Of a DNA stretch of 64,000 nt, positions 12,147 to 24,269 are shown in pieces; the first letter of the stretch is position 1, and each line of letters begins with the position of its first letter. Source of the DNA: Triglochin maritima (lineage: Eukaryota > Streptophyta > Magnoliopsida > Alismatales > Juncaginaceae); assembly GCA_963682175.1 (NCBI GenBank), contig OY821777.1:13660001-13724000 (forward strand), given 5' to 3'. Position numbers and translations under genes: made by a program. Under the pieces are notes generated by a model. It had not been told where the DNA came from. It saw nothing but the letters and a program-made list of their open reading frames with translations, and did no database searches.

Positions 12147-12668
12147 TAAACGTCGTCCCAAAATTACTTAAATCGCTCGTATGAATTACCATTTTACCAC
12201 ATTCTCTCATTTCTACCTATATATTTCTTCATTTTACTTTCATATCATCACTCTTTCTTCTTCTTCCTCTCATAATCATCAAGAAGAATGTCTCGGATGC
12301 CGGGAAAGAAACTAGCGGTCGCCCCAGTGTACTCGAATTTGGTAAAATGTCTCATTTAATTTAATTTTTTTTAAATAAAAAATGGGGTGGGCGTCTGTGG
12401 GAGCCGCCTCCCCCAAGGGCCCCCCACCATGGGGGCGGCTTACACAGACGCCCGACACGAAAAAAAATTACTGGGCTTAATTCACCGGATCCAGACCTTT
12501 CGTCAGACATTTTCGTGGTGTTGGTACTGGTAAAGTAAGGAAAACGTAGACAAAATCTTTAGTTTAAGAGACGGGACGAAATGAGTATTAAATGAATTGC
12601 GAAAGACAAATGGTAATTAGATGGACGATTTAAGTAGTTTTGAGGTGACGAATAATATAGTTCCCTTT
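12147..12668. mobile_element. Inverted-repeat DNA element B
   Basis: The left end matches element A (CGTCGTCCCAAAATTACTTAA) and the right end is CGATTTAAGTAGTTTTGAGG. It shares an internal TTCGTCAGACATTTTCGTGG block (about 12500) with element A (about 11980). It is shorter and carries a smaller hairpin. The two lie head to tail, almost touching. Confidence 0.5.
12389..12453. repeat. GC-rich hairpin 3
   Basis: Short inverted repeat starting GGGCGTCTGTG and ending CACAGACGCCC, with a GC-rich centre (CCGCCTCCCCC / GGGGGCGGC). It has the same terminal GGGCGTC...GACGCCC frame as the two upstream hairpins. Confidence 0.7.
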
Positions 12669-14892
12669 GAGTTTGGAATAATAATTGACAACCAAGAAAA
12701 CAACACAGGCTGAATGACAAGTAACAAGCGTCAAAGCTCACTACCTTATGGCTGTGTCTAGTAGCTCTATCTTAACGTAGGTCGCATGGATTATTTCAGA
12801 TTTTCCACTAAAATGCTATCCTATCGACCAAATAGTCTTTTAGGTGTCTATATATCGATGTATATATATGTATATATGTAGCAACCTCCACACACATTTG
12901 GTCCAAAAGTTAAAATATAGGACCGACATGTCCTATAATAGTTTTAGCTTAAGAGACTATGCTGATCATATATAATAGTTACAAAATTAATCGAATAATG
13001 CAACTTACTCTTAAAATGATTGTTCCTCTATGACACTTTTAAGTACTAAATAAGCTCGATTATGTTAATGCATTAATTGAAAATACCCACACAAAGTAGG
13101 CCGTCCAGTCGTCCACACCTTCAATAAAAATATTCCAAAGTCAAAGATAAGAAAATGTATATAATTAACAGTAGCAAGTGGTAGCTACGTACGAAGCTTC
13201 TCAAAGACTCAAACAATAATTTTATGTAATCATAAACCAATGCCTTCCTCGAGGAAATCCACAGTATTTTAATTCTGATGGTGAATTTTGTTGTTGTCAT
13301 GCCTCTTAAAAATGTAGACATTTATGTAAGAAGTGATGAACAAATAGAGTGCGTATATAGTATACTCGAAACTCACTCAACGGAAAAAATGATACAAGTA
13401 AATGATATTTGGCTCATTACAAGAACATTTAATTAAGGGTTACATGCGAACTTATGGTGAAGTATGATTCTGCCCCCAAAATAGGTAATTTTGTAGTTAT
13501 AATATATGTATCAGCCTCCACTCACAAAAATTTCCAAGTCTACTACTGGTTGGAGTATGTTTAATTAGTCAAGTAAATCGCTCTGATGTATCAAATGAAA
13601 TTAGATTATTATAGTGGATACAACTATTATATGATATTACACACTTTTGAATCTAAGCAATGTAAGACCGACTATACTTCTATCACTCATCTTAGATGGT
13701 CAGATCCATACGTCAAGGTTGCAAGATATCAAAATCATAAATAGATTTAAGTTGACACAATGAAATCAAGATGCATGTGTTAACATTTACCGCTTTTTTG
13801 AAGAAAAAAAAGTGTTGCATTCTTAATTTTTTCAAATCAAATGCCGAAGGCAGACACGAATGACTTCTCGTTGAAATATTATGGAGCTATCCGAATTATT
13901 AATACCAACTTCGGGACTTCCAGTCTTCCACGTAGAAGTTCAAAATCTAATTTAATAATCCAAAGAGAGAGTCCTCATTGGACCAACGTCACAAAACCAA
14001 TCTGCTCCACTAGCCCCAACTATTATTACAATAAAGTAATCAACGTGCTGGGTTCTAAACTAACAGAGAATCCCAAACACAAACCACTTGATTTCACAAT
14101 ATCATGGTATATAGATTTCTAAAGAACCACTAATAACGTCAGTAATTTCCATTGTAAAGGAAATTAAAAGTCTGTTTGCCAAATGAATAGTATGGCAGAC
14201 CCAAGATTCAGAAAGGAAGCCTTTACCCAGAACTAGAACTCCACTGAGAAAAAGAACAAAGAAATCATGCAAGAAGATAATTAATTGAAAAGATAATTGC
14301 ACTTTTCTAATCTTGTTTATATTCATGTACAGCTCACCTCATGATGCAATGAACATGACAATAGCAAGCATGTCAAGTCAAGTGACCCTTCACCAAAAGT
14401 CTTTGTTCATGTATGGGGAATGCTTTTCATATTGAGAAATAATCTTCCCACCATACTACAATAATGGTAGATGTTCATCAACTGCTAAGTTGTTTTTAGT
14501 GTAGGTGCACTTCTTATCTGATCATGGGCAAGTAAGATATCCTTTTCTGGAGATGACTTCTACCCTCAATCATGCAAGTACTTGAATTCTTATCTTCTCC
14601 TTTATATTGTCATGCATGTAAGTTCTGGTATGATATCATGGATTTACTCACACCCACATGTTTTAAATTTTGGTGTAGCTGTTTAATTGAAGTCTGTCTT
14701 GGTAGAACAAGTGACCATCTACTCAGAGTGAGAAACAATCTGTACAGAGCAAAAAAGGAGATGAGTAGGCATAAAGAAAAGGTTGACATGATATGAAAGG
14801 CAAAGCTGAGAAATGATATCAAATAACTTTCACGTTAAAAAAACACATTCCTGCCACAATGTCCTAAACAGATACTAAATGAGACACACCTT
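12669..14892. other. Unassigned intergenic DNA
   Basis: No gene or transposon is recognised. Open frames at 13121-13321, 13841-14122 and 14102-14326 have no domain I know. Similarity to the downstream side of DRM copy B begins only at about 14893. Confidence 0.5.
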
Positions 14893-17173
14893 TGTTAGGG
14901 AACGACAGAACAAGTTCAGTGCGCAAACACAACTGGTAGCACATTTCAGTTTGCTCTTAGAGCAGGAAGGTCTAGAAATAGAGAATAGAATAGATCCAAT
15001 TACAATTAGCATACAAACAAGTGCACACCAAAGAGCGAAGCTAATCATAAAAAATAGCATATATTTCATTTCAAATAAGCTCTCAAGAGGCAAAATTTGA
15101 GAGCATTATCACTATCCTCAATGTAGACAATACAGTACAGAATATAAAAAACAAATGATGAATGAGTTTCAAACTTAGCAGGTAGCTAATACATTGGCCA
15201 CCTATGATTAATCCATGTAGCGATGTGAAGATAAAAATCGAAGTCCATTTCCTGTATTATCATGGTATATCATCTTCCGTGAGTGTATGTATACTTTTAG
15301 AAACTCTGCTATTTCTTACTTTACTTGGGATGAACTAGTCGGGACCCTTGTGATTCTGATGCAGATCCTGTAGTTTTGATGTATCACACAGTTTTTCGCA
15401 TTATACTTCTCACATCCTCGAGAATACGATAATAATCGAAAAACAGAGAAGAATGTTCACCATTCAGCCCATCTCTATGATGGCGGTTTCTACCAGTCAG
15501 GTTGTTGCAGGGGCTCCCTCCGATGACAAGGTCAAAGCCACCAAATGAGCCTATCATAGCCTCCAATCTATCCCCAGTCAATTTCTGAACATTATCTATT
15601 TCGATTAGATTACCCGTCTGACCTGTCTGCTCCCACCAGGCTTTTATGATGTTTCTATTGACTTCAGAAATCTCTACAGAAACAACATTGTTCATTTGAA
15701 TTCCTAGCGTATGAAGAGCCACTTCAGCTCCTCCAATACCCGAGAAAAGTGATAGAACATTCATTCCATGTGGGAACAAATCGTTCAGAACAGACAGATG
15801 ATATGCGACTGTGTCAACTTGAAATGAATTGCCTAAAGATTTGTATCGGTCAGTCCTGCTTATGCCGCCACCTCGTGTGTGGTCTCTTGGGAAGCCCAAT
15901 ATTGATTCTATTTCATGTGGTTCCAAGGGAGCTACCTTACTAATTCCAACCCAAACGAGATTCCACTTTCTGCATTCTCTAAGAATGTAGTCTTGTGCTT
16001 TCTTAGGTGGTGGATCATCAGACTCAGCAAGTGTCTTGCGTATACGTTCAGTTAGTGCTACACTTGCCACACATGTGTTTAGACAATTCAATTGTTTCCT
16101 ATAGTCCCACGAAGGCCACCACTTCTTCGTTGATGGCAGTGCTTCTTGTATTATGCGTGAAGGTAAAGGTTGTACGGGATATCTGTTGCTGATGGGAAGA
16201 TTGTGTATGTAACCACGTTTTCTATAGGCAGCACAATAGTACTTGGAATCTACGAATTCTGGCTCGATACCGTATAAAAACCATGAGATAGTTTCCCAGA
16301 CCCCTTTTGGTGTGCAGGCCACATTTTCATAATAAAATTATGGGGATCCAATTGCTATACCTGGAAGTCTTCTATCAACAATTTGACGATTTTCATTCGG
16401 CAAGCTAAAACCAACCATCGGATTAGGAATTGGTATGGGAGCTTCCTCTTCAAAATAGTTTTTGTTTTGAAATCTAAGCTTCTTGTGTCGCCTTGTCATA
16501 TTTTCCTTCCATCTCCTTTTCTTATCCTCAGAATAATAAATGTTAGCTTGTTGATTCTTCCTTTCCGGAGGATCAAAGGAATTACTTTGCATACACTAAG
16601 AGAGAACGAAATGAGCTCAGTGGCATCTAATATCCAATAAAATTGCATGTGAAATTTATATATTAGTAATATAAAGTGAATCTTGAATAATGGATATCTG
16701 CTACCTCATGTGGATTTGAATCTGCTGAGCCACTCTGATAGCCCAATCCATCAAGGTAATTATCATATTCCTTAGCTACTTCTGCGGCACTAATGGAATC
16801 TGTAAGCTCTGAAAGGGAGGCAGAAGGACCTACAGATCATCAAGTAAGCAATAATCTCACTGAGTTTGAAGGTCGACTAAAAGCATGAGATAGGCAAATT
16901 TCATAAACGAAGATCAGGTTAACAGAAGAAGAAAAAATCACGATAAAAGGTTCACAACATTAATAATCTCTCTAAACGATTTATATGAAACAGCAATTTA
17001 GATTAGGTAGTTCAGAAGATTATTTCGTGATCCATGTCCATTTTCAACCTATTGGGGATCTCCAAGGAAATAGTATGCCCAATACAACAATATCAATATG
17101 ACTACTAAATGAGACATAGATAAGCTTTTGGTGTTAATATGACTAGTAAATGCAAATATTCATAAAATATAAT

Positions 17174-17590
17174 ACATAAGTACTGTTGGGATTGTCTCAT
17201 ACTCTTTATGCTCACTCCGACGACTCGTCGGGAGTCTCGCTCTCTGGTGAGCACAATGTATGTTTTGGGCTTGGAGATTTATTAGTAATTTTGCACCGAT
17301 TTTGGGTTACTAATGTGTTTTTTGGGCCTGATTTGTTGTAAACCCATGATTGAAATTAGGGTTCTCTAATTGCTGTATAAATTGCTCTTGTATGGACGGT
17401 TACATAAATATACAAGAAATGAAGAAGAAAATGACACACGTAGCCTACATTGGGTGAACCTAGGTAAACTTGTGTGTTCTTGGTTTGCATTTTGTTGTTC
17501 AGCTAATTTGTGATTTTGTGTGTTTGGATATTGAAAATTTAACGTGTACAATAGCGTTATATTTTTAGTGTGCAATTTAAACACCAAATT
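17174..17590. mobile_element. Probable insertion, solo-LTR-like (TGTTGGGATTG...)
   Basis: DRM copy A has about 400 bp here that copy B lacks at the corresponding intron position (near 42285, after AAGTAC). It begins TGTTGGGATTGTC, a common Copia LTR start, and has a TATA-like stretch (GTATAAATTG near 17375). I could not read the right terminus or a target duplication. Confidence 0.4.
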
Positions 17591-17738
17591 AGAATAATAA
17601 TTAAGCTCGACTACATGCAACCCCTCAATGGAAAAACTCATCAATGCCACTAGATGTGTTCAGGGTGAAAAGAGGAAAATCATAGGAAAAGAAATGCCAA
17701 CTTGTCAATAAATGCTTCAAATTAAAGATAAAAATATG

Positions 17739-17898
17739 TGTAAGATAAAATAACAATTGGGAATGTATATTATTGCTTAGGTAAGTATTCTATACATATA
17801 TATAAAGATTACAATGATAAAACAAGGAAACAATAATTAGGAAACAATAATAAGGAAATTCTATCAACTATTTAATTATTTCCTAATATCTTCTAACA
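17739..17898 (-). mobile_element. Solo LTR, 160 bp
   Basis: On the minus strand it runs TGTTAGAAGATATTAGG...ATCTTACA, flanked by ATATG at 17734-17738 and 17899-17903. The TG...CA ends and 5 bp duplication identify an LTR footprint in the DRM copy A intron. No internal region remains. Confidence 0.75.
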
Positions 17899-17986
17899 AT
17901 ATGTTTTAGTAATAGAGTAAGCAAGCATAAGCATACCGCATTATGAATTAAATTGAAAAGGAGAATATTGCAAACAATTGTTCGAT

Positions 17987-18005
17987 GGGGGGGGGGGGGG
18001 GGGGG
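17987..18005 (+). repeat. Poly-G tract, 19 nt
   Basis: Nineteen G in the intron of DRM copy A. Copy B has only GATGGGATGAAG at the corresponding place (near 42550), so the run arose or expanded after the duplication, or is an assembly artefact. Confidence 0.85.
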
Positions 18006-18156
18006 AGTTATGTTGTCATAAGAGCACATAAATATATGAACATAATATAAGGTAAAGGTAGATTAGTCTCAAGATGCTGGACCCATGTATAATATGTGAG
18101 ACATAATGCAAGTCGACAATGTGCATTTCAAATTTGTAATTTGATGTACATATTAG

Positions 18157-18645
18157 TGTTGAACAGCAGTCCATTACATCAACTAAACACAGTATTGCCC
18201 ATGATGATATTAGACTACCATGAATTCACACAATGCTGGTGTCATGAAACCTGTGCCCACCAAAAGGTGTTGGTGCAAGCTTCAACCATGCCCATTGCCA
18301 TCGACTTCTGATTTGGTCCATGACTTCTGAGGCTGGCCCATCCGATCCATCTTGGATCCATGTGTTAAAGATAATGTGGATTGCTGAGTATAGTCGGATT
18401 ATGTGAGTTGGTAATTAGTCGGATCTATATCAAAGAACCCGTGTAACCGAATATGTATACGGGTTTAGATGGGTATAAATATAAATGTAAACTGTTGAAA
18501 ACCCTAATAACAAAAATCTCTTCATCTTCTCTTCTGCCGCAAAATCCTCTCAACCCTAAATCTTTTCCTCCTTCTTCTTCCTCCGTCCACCCAGAGAGTC
18601 TAGAGACCTCTTTGTCTCAAGATCGTGAGTGGTCGGTTTTCCGCA
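18157..18645 (+). repeat. 5' LTR of Copia 1
   Basis: Starts TGTTGAACAGCAG and ends TTTTCCGCA, directly followed by TGGTATCAGAGC. It differs from the 3' LTR by about four substitutions and one T indel in 489 bp, that is about 1 percent, so insertion is recent. Confidence 0.93.
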
Positions 18646-18873
18646 TGGTATCAGAGCAGGTCGATTGACCTGTAGGGGCCCACTCCAACCTATATTGTTC
18701 ACGCGTAGACACGGAGAAAAATTGTCCCGGTCACGCGTGCGGGGGAGTGTTGAAAAAATAGTCCCACATTGCTAAACACAAAAAGTGTAAACACTATATA
18801 ATAAAGTTGGATCTACTACCCTTCACCTAAGTGCTTAGGTTTTGTTGAGGTGGTGGACCAACCAAATTTAACA
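18646..18873 (+). mobile_element. TRIM-like internal region plus LTR in the Copia leader
   Basis: Directly after the Copia 5' LTR comes a primer site (TGGTATCAGAGCAGG), about 100 bp ending in GTGCGGGGGAG (polypurine tract), then a 126 bp LTR-like unit (18748-18873: TGTTGAAAAAATAGTCCCACATTGC...AACA), then a second primer site TGGTATCAGAGCC. This is the internal-LTR order of a TRIM, with its own 5' LTR replaced by the Copia LTR. The intact TRIM at 48478-48777 has a similar design: CACGCGTG and GCGGGGGAGTGTT, and a CCCACATCGC motif in its LTR. Confidence 0.7.
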
Positions 18874-18917
18874 TGGTATCAGAGCCTGTTCGTGGAGAGA
18901 CCTCGTTTAGATCCACC

Positions 18918-20425
18918 ATGACTGGTTCGATCGACTCCGCTGGCAAGAAGATCTACCCTTACCCCAATGGCCTCAACGTCTCCAACTTCGTCTCGGTGAA
19001 ACTCACCTCGTCAAACTACCTGCTCTGGGAGATGCAGGTCAGCGGGCTCATGGAGTCCCAAGGGATGATCGGCTTCGTCGACGGCGAGTTTCCCGCACCA
19101 AAGGCCATTGTTGAGGTGAGCAAGGAAGGATCTGAGCCCGAGCTGATCTCTAACCCCGACTATGAGCGATGGAAACGCTCTGATCGTTTGTTAAAGGCAT
19201 GGATCATATCCACCCTCAGCGAAGAGGTCTTAAGCGTGGCTGTTAGTCTTGAAACCTCTCGAGAGGTGTGGGATGCTCTTCGATTCTCTTTTGCCCAGAA
19301 CTCTGAGGAACGGGAGTTCTTTCTCCTCCAACAACTTCAGATGCTTCGCAAGAAACAGTTCAAAGACCTTCAAGAGTATCTGACAAGGTTTAAAACCTTG
19401 TGTGATGAACTTGCAGCGATAGGAAGGCCCGTTCGTGATCAGAACAAGGTTTTTTGGATGCTTAATGGTCTGGGGATGGAGTATAATCCATTCACCACCG
19501 TGTATCTGAAGCCTCCTCTTCCCTCTTACACTGAAGTAGTGCCCATGCTTCAGAGCTATGAAATGCGCATGCAAATACATAGCACTGATGGAAGCATGCA
19601 GATGGCCTTCTTTGGGCAAAAGAACACTAACAAAAACAAGAACCAATCCAAGGAGAAAAGGAACGACGGCTTTAGCTCCAAAGGGCGTGGGTTCACTCAT
19701 GCACCCCAAGGGCAGCCACCTCCTATCCCTAGGGGTGTAAACGGGGCGGGTAATACCCGTATACCCGGTCACCCGCCCCGGGCGGGTACGGGTATGGGTA
19801 CAAAAATACATACCCGTTTAAAAATTCAAACCCGTATACCCGTACCCGTTTACCCGCTTAATAAACGGGTCGGGTACGGGTATACGCATTACCCATACCC
19901 GTTTACCCGTATACCCGTTAAGATATATTATATTATATATATAATATTTTTTTAATATTTTATATGTTATATATTATATATTTTTTATATATAATATATA
20001 TTTTATATAATATATATTATATTTTATATATTATATATTATACCCGCTATACCCGTTTACCCGCCCCGTACCCGCTAACTTAACGGGTACGGGTCGGGTA
20101 CGGGTATATATGTTTTTTGCCGGGTATATACCCGTACCCGTACCCGCTAATTTAGCCGGGTACGGGTACGGGTAGGGGCATACCCGACCCGTACCCGACC
20201 CGTTTACACCCCTACCTATCCCTCAGACACAGTTCTTGGATGTAGATGGGAAGGGAACTGGAACGTCTGATGGAACCAATCCGAATCAACGTCGTCCTCT
20301 CGTTCACTGCCAGATCTGCTTGAAACCTGGGCATGATGCGCTAAAATGCTGCCACAGGTTCAATCAAGCTTATGTCTCTAAGGATCTGCCCCAAGCGTTT
20401 GCAGCAATGAACGTAAACGAAGCTG
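18918..20425 (+). pseudogene. Copia 1 gag, split by a MITE
   Basis: A gag polyprotein reading from about 18918 (MTGSIDSAGKKIYPYPNG); an ATG at 18873 overlaps the second primer site and is less likely to be the true start. It has the plant Copia gag core: LTSSNYLLWEMQV, a WDALRFSFAQ segment and the LQEYLTRFKTLCDEL helix. The frame is broken at 19730 by a 485 bp hAT MITE, and gag resumes at about 20223 with the zinc knuckle CQICLKPGHDALKC (CX2CX4HX4C). The MITE plus duplication adds 493 bp, which is not a multiple of three and brings stops. Gag would package the RNA into virus-like particles in the cytoplasm; this copy cannot make it. Confidence 0.85.
19730..20214. mobile_element. hAT-type MITE inserted in Copia gag
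   Basis: Terminal inverted repeats TAGGGGTGTAAAC...GTTTACACCCCTA and the 8 bp duplication CCTATCCC (19722-19729 and 20215-20222) fit hAT. The interior consists of TACCCGTA/TACGGGTA-type repeats flanking a core of TATATTATA-rich sequence. Open frames across it are chance (Pro/Val/Tyr repeats). Confidence 0.93.
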
Positions 20426-23400
20426 ACACGGATTGGTTCCCAGATTCCGGTGCCTCCTCTCACATCTCAGGTAATCCAGGTTTGTTAACCTCTCTTACTC
20501 CATATCATGGCACAGATAAAATCATGGTAGGAGATGGTTCATTAGTTCCTATAACTCACACTGGAAATGCTAAAATTACCCATGAAACTGGATCCTTTGT
20601 GCTTAAAAATGTTCTTCTTGCTCCAAAAATGAAAGTAAATCTATTATCTGTTAAGAAATTTACGAACTCTTTCCCATATAACATTGAGTTTTCGGACAAG
20701 GAATTTTATGTGAAGCATAGAGATTCTGGTACTATAATCACCACTGGAAAACTTAAAGAACTCTATTCTATCCCCAGCAATGTACATAAAACATTCTTTT
20801 CTAACAGGCAAAGAACAGTAGATTTGCATACGTGGCATTGTAGATTGGGTCACCCCAACAATAAAGTGCTTCAACAACTTAAACATCAGGGGTGCATCTC
20901 TGTGTCCTCTCACCCTTACTCATCATACTCTTCCATATGTAGTAGTTGTCACCTTGGGAAAGCTGTCAAGCTTCCATTCCCAAATTCTTTGAATAAGACC
21001 ACTGAACCTTTTCATAAGATACATTGTGATTTGTGGGGTCCAGCCCCTATTTTGAGTAAAAATCATTTCAAGTTTTATGTCTGCTTTGTTGATGATTTTA
21101 GTAGGTTTACTTGGATTTTTCCATTAAAAATGAAATCTGATTTTTTCAACTGTTTTCTTGTTTTTGAAAAATTCGTTGAAAGACAGTTCAGTGGGAAAAT
21201 TAAGGTGTTTCAGTGTGATGGAGGTGGTGAATTTTCCTCTAAATTGTTTCAAAATCATTTACAAACTAGTGGTATTATGCTACAAATGTCATGCCCTCAC
21301 ACTCCAGAGCAAAAATGGAGTTGCTGAGCGTCGACATAGGCTTATTGTAGATATGGGTCGCACTTTACTTATCAATAGTGGTGTCCCCAAGTGTTACTGG
21401 GTGGAAGCCTTCAATACTTCAGTTTTTTTGTTAAACAGAATTCCTGACTCTGAAGGGAATATCCCCTATAAGACTCTTCTTGACAAACTACCTGATTACA
21501 GTTGTTTAAGAGTGTTTGGTTGTCGTTGTTTTCCTTGCTTAAGTGATTATGTTTCTGATAAACTCTCTGAAAGATCTGCTCCATGTGTCTTTCTAGGGTA
21601 TAGCATCCGTCATAAAGGCTATATTTGTTTAAATCCAACTAGAAACAAAATTCACATGAGTAGACATGTTATCTTTGATGAATCTTGTATGCCTTATAAA
21701 AACCCTCCAAGCATCTTTCTTCCTACTGATAATGATTTCTCTATAAGTACCTTTACTGACTGGCTTTGTGAAAACCCTCAAAATTCCACCCAAATTAATG
21801 ATGTTGAGCATGTTCAACCCTCCTCTCCCATGGAGTTGGTTGTTCCCTCAGCACCTACATTCCATGAAGTTGCAACTTATCCCCATCCAGGGCTTCATAA
21901 CCCTCAGATGGATCATCCTCCAGATGACACTTCCCAAAAGAATGACACACATGCTACCCAGATTGAGATTGACTCCAATGATGAAGGATCTGAGGAGTTT
22001 ACCTCCATCATCTCCCCCAAGAGCTTCTCCATCTCATGGGGAGACCACCTTCCATTATAATGAATCTGTTTCTGAAGGCTCGGGTGTGGGCCAGCAAATT
22101 GCTTCTACAACACCACCAGATGATTTATTCTCAGTACCATCTCTTCCAAATACAACCCAGCATCGCATGCTCACCAGATCCAAACTAGGTATTGTTAAAC
22201 CAAATCCCAAATATGCACTATTTCATCATCCTATTGCTTTGCCCCAGGAGCCCCAATCCATTGAAGAAGCCCTTCAACACCCTGGTTGGCATAAAGCTAT
22301 GACAGATGAAATGGAGGCTTTGCATAAAAATGACACTTGGGACTTAGTTCCTAGAAGGAAGGGCTCTCATGCCATTGGTTGTAAATGGGTATTTCGGGTC
22401 AAACTCAAACCAGATGGTACTCTTGACAAGTTAAAGCAAGGTTGGTAGCCAAAGGCTACAAACAGGTAGAGGGTATAGATTTTACTGAAACGTTTGCTCC
22501 TGTTATTAAATTTGTCACCATTCGCATTGTTCTTAGTATAGCAACCATGCACAACTGGGAAATAAGGCAATTAGATGTCAAAAATGCTTTTCTTCATGGT
22601 TTTATTCACGAAGAAGTCTACATGAGCCAGGCCCCAGGTTTTGTCAATTCTGATCATCCTAGGCATCTATGCAAATTAAAACGGGCTTTGTATGGACTTA
22701 AACAATCTCCTCGAGCTTGGTTTGATAGATTTGCTTCTTTCCTGTTTACCAAAGGTTTTTTTTGCAGCAAATCAGATAGCTCTCTTTTTATCTCTCATGA
22801 TTTTGGTCCTCTTTTTCTATTGCTTTATGTGGATGATATCATCATCACTGGTGCAAATAAACTAGCCATGGAACAACTTATTTGTGATCTTGCTATTGAA
22901 TTTCAAATAAAAGATTTAGGTTTCTTACATCACTTTCTTGGAATAGAAGTTGCACGTACTACTGCGGGGTTGTTTTTATCTCAAAAACACTATGCTTCTA
23001 CTGTCTTACAAAAACATGACATGCTGCATGCTAAATATGTCGCTACCTCTATGCCTACTAAACTTGCCAAGGACAGGGATACCTCACCCTTTCATGATCC
23101 TACTTTATTTAGACAACTTGTTGGCTCTTTACAGTATTTATGCATCACTCGTCCAGACTTGTCCTTTTCTGTCAATTTTTTATGTCAGCACATGCATGCT
23201 CCTACTAATTTTCATTTTCAGCTTGCGAAACGCATCTTACGCTTCATAAATGGTACACTTAGTCATGGCATGCACATTTATAAATCCTCCACTTTTGATC
23301 TATGTGCTTACTCGGATAGTGATTGGGCGGGTTGTGAAGCAACTCGACGATCAACCAGTGGCCTTTGTCCTTGGTTCAAACTGTTTATCTTGGAAATCTA

Positions 23401-23843
23401 AGAAACAACCAACTGTTGCTCGTTCTAGCACAGAAGCTGAATATAGAGCAATGGCTTTTGCTACTGTGGAACTCACATGGGTCACTTTCATTCTCCGAGA
23501 TCTGGGAGTCTTCTTAACTCAACATCCAACTCTCTTTTGCGATAATATCAGTGCCTTACACCTGACTATTAATCATGTATTTCATGCTAGAACTAAGCAT
23601 GTGGAGCTGGACTATCACTTTGTTCGTGAAAAGGTTGCTCTAGGCCTGCTGACCACCAGATTTGTTCCCTCTAGTGGGCAACTTGCTGATATGTTCACCA
23701 AGGCACTTGGCAAAGATGACTTCCGACGTGCTTCTACCAAGCTAAGCCTTCATCCCAGGCTGAGCTTGACGGGGGGTGTTGAACAGCAGTCCATTACATC
23801 AACTAAACACAGTATTGCCCATGATGATATTAGACCACCATGA
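20426..23843 (+). pseudogene. Copia 1 pol (protease, integrase, RT, RNase H), frameshifted
   Basis: Protease active site DSGASSHIS near 20450. A gag-pre-integrase motif WHCRLGHPNN lies near 20835, followed by the integrase core (HCDLWGPAP, FQCDGGGEF). Reverse transcriptase has YVDDIIITG near 22830 and RNase H has AYSDSDWAGC and ARSSTEAEYRAM. At least four frame changes are visible. One is in an A-run near 21306, before GVAERRHRL. One is near 22040 and one in an A-run near 22433, before LVAKGYKQ. The fourth is near 23365, before LGSNCLSWKSKKQ. Two are in homopolymers, so some could be sequencing errors. A complete enzyme would reverse-transcribe and integrate the element; this copy would depend on help from others. 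Confidence 0.9.
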
Positions 23844-24264
23844 ATTCACACAATGCTGGTGTCATGAAACCTGTGCCCACCAAAAGGTGTTGGTGCAAGC
23901 TTCAACCATGCCCATTGCCATCGACTTCTGATTTGGTCCATGACTTCTGAGGCTGGCCCATCCGATCCATCTTGAATCCATGTGTTAAAGATAATGTGGA
24001 TTGCTAAGTATAGTCGGATTATGTGAGTTGGTAATTAGTCGGATCTATATCAAAGAACCCGTGTAACCGAATATGTATACGGGTTTAGATGGGTATAAAT
24101 ATAAATGTAAACTGTTGAAAACCCTAATAACAAAAATCTCTTCATCTTCTCTTCTGCCGCAAAATCCTCTCAACCCTAAATCTTTTCCTCCTTCTTCTTC
24201 CTCCGTCCACCCAAAGAGTCTAGAGACCTCTTGTCTCAAGATCGTGAGTGGTCGGTTTTCCGCA
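23777..24264 (+). repeat. 3' LTR of Copia 1
   Basis: Copy of 18157-18645, preceded by the polypurine tract GGGGGG and followed by TSD ATTAG. Confidence 0.93.
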
Positions 24265-24269
24265 ATTAG

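Larger units (their letters stand above)
18157..24264 (+). mobile_element. Copia retrotransposon 1 with intact LTR pair
   Basis: Two LTRs (18157-18645 and 23777-24264) bound the element, with TSD ATTAG at 18152-18156 and 24265-24269. Internal order is primer site, TRIM-like leader, gag (split by a MITE), protease, integrase, reverse transcriptase, RNase H: the Copia order. A GGGGGG polypurine tract precedes the 3' LTR. It sits in the long intron of DRM copy A, opposite in strand. The coding region carries several frameshifts, so this copy is not autonomous. Confidence 0.95.

Noticed and set aside
15384..16322. Independent short methyltransferase gene
   Set aside because: Its apparent start is the codon after an in-frame stop within the same exon frame; it is the tail of the truncated DRM copy A.
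19558..19955. Gag extension with Pro/Tyr-rich tail
   Set aside because: This is read-through into the hAT MITE of TACCCGTA repeats, not protein sequence.
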